9,435 bases of DNA from an uncultured Bacteroidaceae bacterium (GTDB lineage: Bacteria > Bacteroidota > Bacteroidia > Bacteroidales > Bacteroidaceae), in the NCBI GenBank assembly GCA_934364765.1, contig CAKRMO010000025.1, positions 1-9,435 of the forward strand, in the 5' to 3' direction. The translations under genes and the position numbers were made by a program. Under the pieces are notes generated by a model. It was not told where the DNA came from and did no database searches. It saw only the letters and a program-made list of their open reading frames with translations. Positions 6,375-9,435 of the stretch are shown here, in pieces. Within the stretch, counting starts at the first letter, position 1; each line of letters opens with the position of its first letter.

Positions 6375-7598
6375 ATGGGAAATATTCAGACAGCAACCCT
6401 TTCAAACGGGCTGAAAGTGATTTTCGAGCCATCCTCAACAGGAGTGGCCTATTGCGGATATGTGGTTTATGCCGGCACGCGCAATGAGAAACCCGATGAG
6501 GACGGCATGGCGCATTTCATAGAGCACGTGAGCTTCAAGGGTACGGAGCGGCGCAACTCGTGGCATATAAACAACGCGCTCGAGAGCGTCGGCGCAGACC
6601 TCAACGCCTACACCGGCAAGGAGGAGACCGTTTACTACACCGCCATACCAAAGAATGAACTGCCAAGGGCGATAGACGTGCTTAGCGACATGGTGTTCCA
6701 CAGCAGCTATCCGCAGCGCGAAATAGACAAGGAGGTGGAAGTTATCTCCGACGAGATAGAAAGCTACAACGACAATCCCGCCGAGCTGATTTTTGACGAG
6801 TTCGAGGAACTTTTGTTCAAGGGCCATCCGCTCGGCAGGAACATCCTGGGCAACGCCGCACGCCTAAAAACCTACACAACCGCCGATGCCGCCGATTTTG
6901 CACGGCGTTACTACCGCCCGGCAAACTGCACTTTCTATGTGTATGCCGATGCGGATTTCGGGCGCATAGTGAAACTGCTCGAAAAGGCTACGGCCGGGCT
7001 TGACCCTGCGCCTGCGGTGAAGGAGGGGATTGCGCTTCCGGCATATGGGGCGCAGGAAGTGGTGCATGACAAAAAGACCCACCAGGCCCACGTCATAGTG
7101 GGCGCACGCGGGTTCAGCGCGACCGACAAAAGGCGCACCGCCTTCTTTTTGCTTAACAACATTCTCGGCGGGTCGGGAATGAGTTCCCGCCTCAACGTGA
7201 TATTGCGCGAACACAGCGCGTTGGTATATACAGTGGAAAGCTATGTTTGCTCATACGCCGACACGGGAGTGTGGGGCGTTTATTTCGGCTGCGACCCCAA
7301 GAATGTGGCACGCTGCCGCCGCCTTCTGCTTGCCGAGCTGAACCGCATGACTTCCGTGCCGCTCACCCCCACGCGGCTTGCGGCGGCAAAGCGGCGGCTG
7401 AAAGGGCAGTTGCAGCTTTCGCGCAACAGTTTCAACAGCTACGCAATCGGCATGGGACGCTCGTTTGCCAAGTATGGCCGCCACCGCGACATTGACGAGC
7501 AGTGCCGCGCCATAGACGCTCTTTCGGCGGAGGAGGTGATGCTGGCGGCGGAGGAGGTGATTTCCCCGGACAACCTTACAACGCTGATATACAATTAA
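6375..7598 (+). CDS. M16 family zinc metallopeptidase (pitrilysin/insulinase type, single ~400-aa unit)
   Basis: This 407-aa protein has the inverted zinc motif HFIEH at 47-51 (H47 and H51 zinc ligands, E50 base). A third ligand is expected in EVISDEIES, probably E127, at the usual spacing of about 75 residues. The N-terminal strand LSNGLKVIFEP and the following GYVVYAGTRNEKPDEDGMA are typical of the family. The C-terminal half has GGSGMSSRL (265-273) and the substrate-binding pair R278 and Y285 in LREHSALVY. M16B enzymes of this size normally dimerise into a clam-shell chamber and degrade or process short peptides. No signal peptide is visible, so it is probably cytoplasmic. The ATG at 6375 is the only start that keeps the conserved first strand; the next in-frame ATG (M45) would cut into the zinc-motif region. 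It stands alone, with its own -7 box, and is convergent with hisS. The peptide substrate is unknown. Confidence 0.95.
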   Translation: MGNIQTATLSNGLKVIFEPSSTGVAYCGYVVYAGTRNEKPDEDGMAHFIEHVSFKGTERRNSWHINNALESVGADLNAYTGKEETVYYTAIPKNELPRAIDVLSDMVFHSSYPQREIDKEVEVISDEIESYNDNPAELIFDEFEELLFKGHPLGRNILGNAARLKTYTTADAADFARRYYRPANCTFYVYADADFGRIVKLLEKATAGLDPAPAVKEGIALPAYGAQEVVHDKKTHQAHVIVGARGFSATDKRRTAFFLLNNILGGSGMSSRLNVILREHSALVYTVESYVCSYADTGVWGVYFGCDPKNVARCRRLLLAELNRMTSVPLTPTRLAAAKRRLKGQLQLSRNSFNSYAIGMGRSFAKYGRHRDIDEQCRAIDALSAEEVMLAAEEVISPDNLTTLIYN

Positions 7599-7617
7599 GC
7601 CGAAAGCAAAGGTGAAA

Positions 7618-7641
7618 ACATTTGCTTGAAATGTGTTTTTT
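7618..7641 (+). terminator. Weak terminator candidate after the M16 gene
   Basis: A 6-bp AT-rich stem (ACATTT at 7618-7623 with AAATGT at 7629-7634), loop GCTTG, then G and TTTTTT (7636-7641). It lies 19 nt after the stop. The stem is weak, and the stronger hairpin at 7681-7714 may do the work. Confidence 0.4.
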
Positions 7642-7647
7642 CCAAGC

Positions 7648-7757
7648 CCCCCCGAAAACTACATAGGACATAGGAAAAACTATGTCTGATGTAGTTTGAA
7701 TTACATCAGACATAATTTTTGCTTTTGCAGGCCTCAGAAGCACAATAACTTACAAAA
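7648..7757 (-). repeat. Dispersed intergenic repeat, copy 2 (110 bp, inverted relative to copy 1)
   Basis: Read on the minus strand it carries the same blocks as copy 1: TTTTGTAAGTTATTGTG (7757-7741), a 29-nt spacer with TGCAA at the same offset, the GTCTGATGTA hairpin, ACATAGTTTTTCCT, and ATGTAGTTTTCG followed by a G run. It has one 21-bp unit fewer than copy 1 (110 against 131 bp). It lies 69 bp downstream of the hisS stop and in the same orientation as hisS, just as copy 1 lies downstream of and co-oriented with the deacetylase. It fills most of the gap between the M16 and hisS genes. Confidence 0.85.
7681..7720. terminator. Perfect hairpin inside repeat copy 2; possible bidirectional terminator for the M16 and hisS genes
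   Basis: TATGTCTGATGTA (7681-7693) and TACATCAGACATA (7702-7714) form a perfect 13-bp stem around the loop GTTTGAAT. On the plus strand ATTTTT follows (7715-7720). On the minus strand GTTTTT follows (7680-7675). It lies between two convergent genes, where a bidirectional terminator is expected. The stem is AT-rich and it belongs to a dispersed repeat, so termination may not be its only role. Confidence 0.55.
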
Positions 7758-7787
7758 CTCGCTTAAAACAGATAACTCTTTGTAAGT
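7748..7787. repeat. Inverted pair ACTTACAAA / TTTGTAAGT
   Basis: Perfect 9-bp arms at 7748-7756 and 7779-7787 separated by 22 bp. One arm overlaps the outer end of repeat copy 2. The layout is what a dimeric DNA-binding protein or a recombinase core site could use, but copy 1 lacks an equivalent second arm, so it may be chance. Confidence 0.5.
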
Positions 7788-7826
7788 CAGCGGTTAGCGT
7801 GAAACCGTCTGCCTCACGAGGTTTTT

Positions 7827-9200
7827 TCAGAGGCTTTCCTTTATGACCTTTATCATTTCGTCGGGGGTGAGGGTGCTTTGCTCGTGGCGTTCCATGCTCT
7901 TGAGCGTAACGTTTCCCGCTTTCGCCTCGTCCTCGCCTATCAGCGCCACGAATGGTATGCTGTTGTCGGCGGCGTATGACATTTGCTTTTTCATCTTTGC
8001 GCTGTCGGGGTATATCTCCGTGCGTATGCCTGCGCGGCGCGCCTTTGCGGCAATTGCAAGGCATTGCGCCGTCTCGCTTTCGCCCCCGAAGTTGACGAAC
8101 AGCAGTTGTGTGCCGGCTTTCGCCTCCTTTGGATAAAGGTCAAGACCGTTGAGCACGTCGTAAATCCTGTCCGCACCGAACGATATTCCCACGCCGCTCA
8201 GTCCCGGCATGCCGAATATGCCTGTGAGGTTGTCGTATCTACCGCCGCCGGTTATGGAGCCGATGGCGTAGTCGAGGGCTTTCACCTCGAAAATGCAGCC
8301 GGTGTAGTAGTTCAGCCCGCGTGCGAGGGAGAGGTTGAACGTTACGCTGTTTTTGAGCTGCGATTTTTTTAGTGCGTCAAGGACAAATTCCACTTCCGCA
8401 ATGCCTTTCATGCCGGTTTCGCTGCTTTCAAACTGTTGGCGTATGGTGGCTATTTTCTCCTCGTTGCTTCCCGACAGGGCGATGATAGGTTCGAGATCCT
8501 TTATGGCTTCCGCCGAAATCCCCTCTTCGAGAAGTTCCTTCTCCACGCCGTCAAGCCCAATCTTTTCGAGTTTGTCAATTGCCACGGTAACAGCCGTGAT
8601 TTTGTCGGCAGCCCCGATTTTTTCGGCAATGGCGGCAAGCAGCTTGCGGTTGTTTATGTTAATGTCAACGCGTATGCCGAAGCGGCTGAACACCTCGTCG
8701 ATGATTTCCACCAGCTCCACCTCGTTGAGCAGCGAGTCGCTGCCCACCACATCGGCATCGCACTGGTAGAACTCGCGGTAGCGTCCCTTCTGCGGCCGGT
8801 CGGCTCTCCACACCGGCTGTATCTGATAGCGGCGGAAAGGCATCTTGATGTCATCGCGGTGCTGCACCACAAAACGCGCAAACGGCACTGTGAGGTCATA
8901 GCGCAGCCCCTTTTCGCAAATTCTGGCAGCGAGCTTTCCCGCGCTTTCCGACTGCATTTCTTCTGCTGAAACGCCGTTGAGGAAGTTGCCGCTGTTCAAA
9001 ATCTTGAAAAGCAGCTTGTCGCCCTCGTCGCCGTACTTCCCCATGAGCGTGGAGAGGTTCTCGAGCGCGGGGGTCTCTATCTGGCGGAAACCGTAAAGTT
9101 CGTACACTTCGCGTATTGTGTTGAAAATATAGTTGCGTTTGGCCATTTCCTGCGGCATGAAGTCGCGTGTGCCTTTGGGTATGGAGGGTTTTGTTGCCAT
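7827..9200 (-). CDS. hisS: Histidyl-tRNA synthetase
   Basis: Class II aminoacyl-tRNA synthetase of 457 aa that charges tRNA-His with histidine in the cytoplasm. The N-terminus [15 protein letters not shown] contains the conserved PxGTRD. Motif 2 is at about 123-148 ([14 protein letters not shown], then YREFYQCD). HisA is RGLNYYTG (294-301), followed by [10 protein letters not shown] (318-327) and motif 3 [15 protein letters not shown] (336-350). The HGTP-type anticodon-binding domain runs from about 365 to the end. All catalytic motifs are present, so the gene looks intact. An open frame extends upstream to an ATG at 9242, but I place the start at ATG 9200: the protein family begins there, and a TAATTTTG -7 box at 9231-9224 lies inside the extra 14 codons. 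It is convergent with the M16 gene and divergent from the NUDIX gene, and probably monocistronic. Confidence 0.97.
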   Translation of the reverse strand: MATKPSIPKGTRDFMPQEMAKRNYIFNTIREVYELYGFRQIETPALENLSTLMGKYGDEGDKLLFKILNSGNFLNGVSAEEMQSESAGKLAARICEKGLRYDLTVPFARFVVQHRDDIKMPFRRYQIQPVWRADRPQKGRYREFYQCDADVVGSDSLLNEVELVEIIDEVFSRFGIRVDININNRKLLAAIAEKIGAADKITAVTVAIDKLEKIGLDGVEKELLEEGISAEAIKDLEPIIALSGSNEEKIATIRQQFESSETGMKGIAEVEFVLDALKKSQLKNSVTFNLSLARGLNYYTGCIFEVKALDYAIGSITGGGRYDNLTGIFGMPGLSGVGISFGADRIYDVLNGLDLYPKEAKAGTQLLFVNFGGESETAQCLAIAAKARRAGIRTEIYPDSAKMKKQMSYAADNSIPFVALIGEDEAKAGNVTLKSMERHEQSTLTPDEMIKVIKESL

Positions 9201-9223
9201 CTTGTGAATTGTTTTTATGGTTG

Positions 9224-9231
9224 CAAAATTA
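9224..9231 (-). promoter_or_regulatory. -7 box (TAATTTTG) of hisS
   Basis: On the minus strand, GTAATTTTGCA is the same box and context as upstream of the M16 gene. It predicts a transcript start about 17 nt before the ATG at 9200 and rules out translation from the upstream ATG at 9242. Confidence 0.65.
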
Positions 9232-9286
9232 CGCTTTTCCACCCATATTTCGGGAAAAACGTGGGCATAAAAGCCTTGCGTATGCT

Positions 9287-9308
9287 AAAAGCGGATATTC
9301 CGCGTTTT
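9287..9308. other. Small palindrome in the hisS/NUDIX divergent gap
   Basis: GCGGA (9291-9295) and TCCGC (9299-9303) flank a 3-nt centre. AAAA before and TTTT after can also pair if one G bulges. It lies 24 nt before the NUDIX ATG. It could be an operator or a leader hairpin. No clear TAnnTTTG box for the NUDIX gene is visible in this 131-bp gap. Confidence 0.35.
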
Positions 9309-9331
9309 ATATGAAATGAATATTGAACGCG

Positions 9332-9435
9332 ATGAAGGACAAGGTTATCGGGAAATGGAAAACCCTTAAAAGCGAGTATCTCATAAAGCGTCCGTGGCTC
9401 ACGGCACGGAAAGATTGTGTGGAGCTGCCCTCCGG
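9332..9435 (+). CDS. Probable NUDIX hydrolase (ADP-ribose pyrophosphatase-like), N-terminal 34 codons only
   Basis: The visible protein starts MKDKVIGKWKTLKSEYL, then IKRPWLTARKDCVELPS, and runs off the right edge. The pattern WKxLxSEYLIxRPWLTxRxDxVELP is, from memory, how many Bacteroidota NUDIX hydrolases of the ADP-ribose pyrophosphatase type begin. These cleave nucleoside diphosphate-linked compounds such as ADP-ribose. The diagnostic NUDIX box lies outside the window, so the call rests on the N-terminus alone. The start is well defined: an in-frame TGA at 9317-9319 leaves ATG 9332 as the first ATG. It is divergent from hisS, with 131 bp between the two starts. Confidence 0.7.
   Translation, partial: MKDKVIGKWKTLKSEYLIKRPWLTARKDCVELPS

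Noticed and set aside
1543..7757. The two inverted repeat copies as ends of a 6.2-kb transposon or invertible cassette
   Set aside because: No transposase or recombinase lies between or beside them. An M16 peptidase gene with its own promoter sits inside. Identity between copies is broken into blocks of at most about 17 nt, and each copy is better explained by its position downstream of a gene.
7799..7827. CCTC-AC-GAGG followed by TTTTTT as a plus-strand terminator beside the hisS stop
   Set aside because: The stem is only 4 bp with a 2-nt loop, and it faces into hisS rather than ending a plus-strand gene.
8335..8969. Plus-strand open frames of 144 and 177 codons opposite hisS
   Set aside because: They are fully antisense to a conserved synthetase with all motifs intact.

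Overview
The window looks like a chromosomal segment of an anaerobic Bacteroidota bacterium, most likely order Bacteroidales. The evidence is a DUF2723 protein next to a short polysaccharide deacetylase, a FISUMP-domain secreted protein, a short single-unit M16 peptidase, start regions without a clear Shine-Dalgarno, and several TAnnTTTG-type -7 boxes, the promoter element typical of this phylum. I cannot resolve family or genus.

Layout, left to right. Positions 1-764 hold the C-terminal part of a DUF2723 (glycosyltransferase-117 / TMEM260-like) protein, followed 24 nt later by a small polysaccharide deacetylase (789-1400). This pair ends in a perfect intrinsic terminator (1430-1466). A 659-bp AT-richer gap (1401-2059) has no credible gene but holds a 131-bp structured repeat (1543-1673), an orphan stem-loop (1791-1839) and a candidate promoter for the next gene. 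Positions 2060-6112 encode a 1350-residue exported protein. It carries an N-terminal sorting-domain-like beta module, a FISUMP domain, FG-GAP/VCBS-like repeats and a Ser/Thr-rich beta tail with two similar halves. One strong and one weaker terminator follow. Positions 6375-7598 encode an M16 zinc peptidase whose -7 box sits only 7 nt from its ATG. On the minus strand, convergent with it, is hisS (histidyl-tRNA synthetase, 7827-9200). The gap between them holds a second, inverted 110-bp copy of the repeat, with a hairpin that could terminate both genes. At the right edge, divergent from hisS, are the first 34 codons of a probable NUDIX hydrolase.

The genes do not form one pathway. The DUF2723/deacetylase pair is probably co-transcribed and concerned with envelope glycans. 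The 1350-aa protein, the M16 peptidase, hisS and the NUDIX gene each look separately transcribed.

The two most interesting things are: (a) the dispersed intergenic repeat, whose two copies align without gaps except for exactly one extra 21-bp unit, and whose hairpin loop is exactly inverted between copies; and (b) the unusual architecture of the 1350-aa exported protein, whose tail resembles the strand-rich pore-forming regions of aerolysin-type toxins in texture only (unproven).
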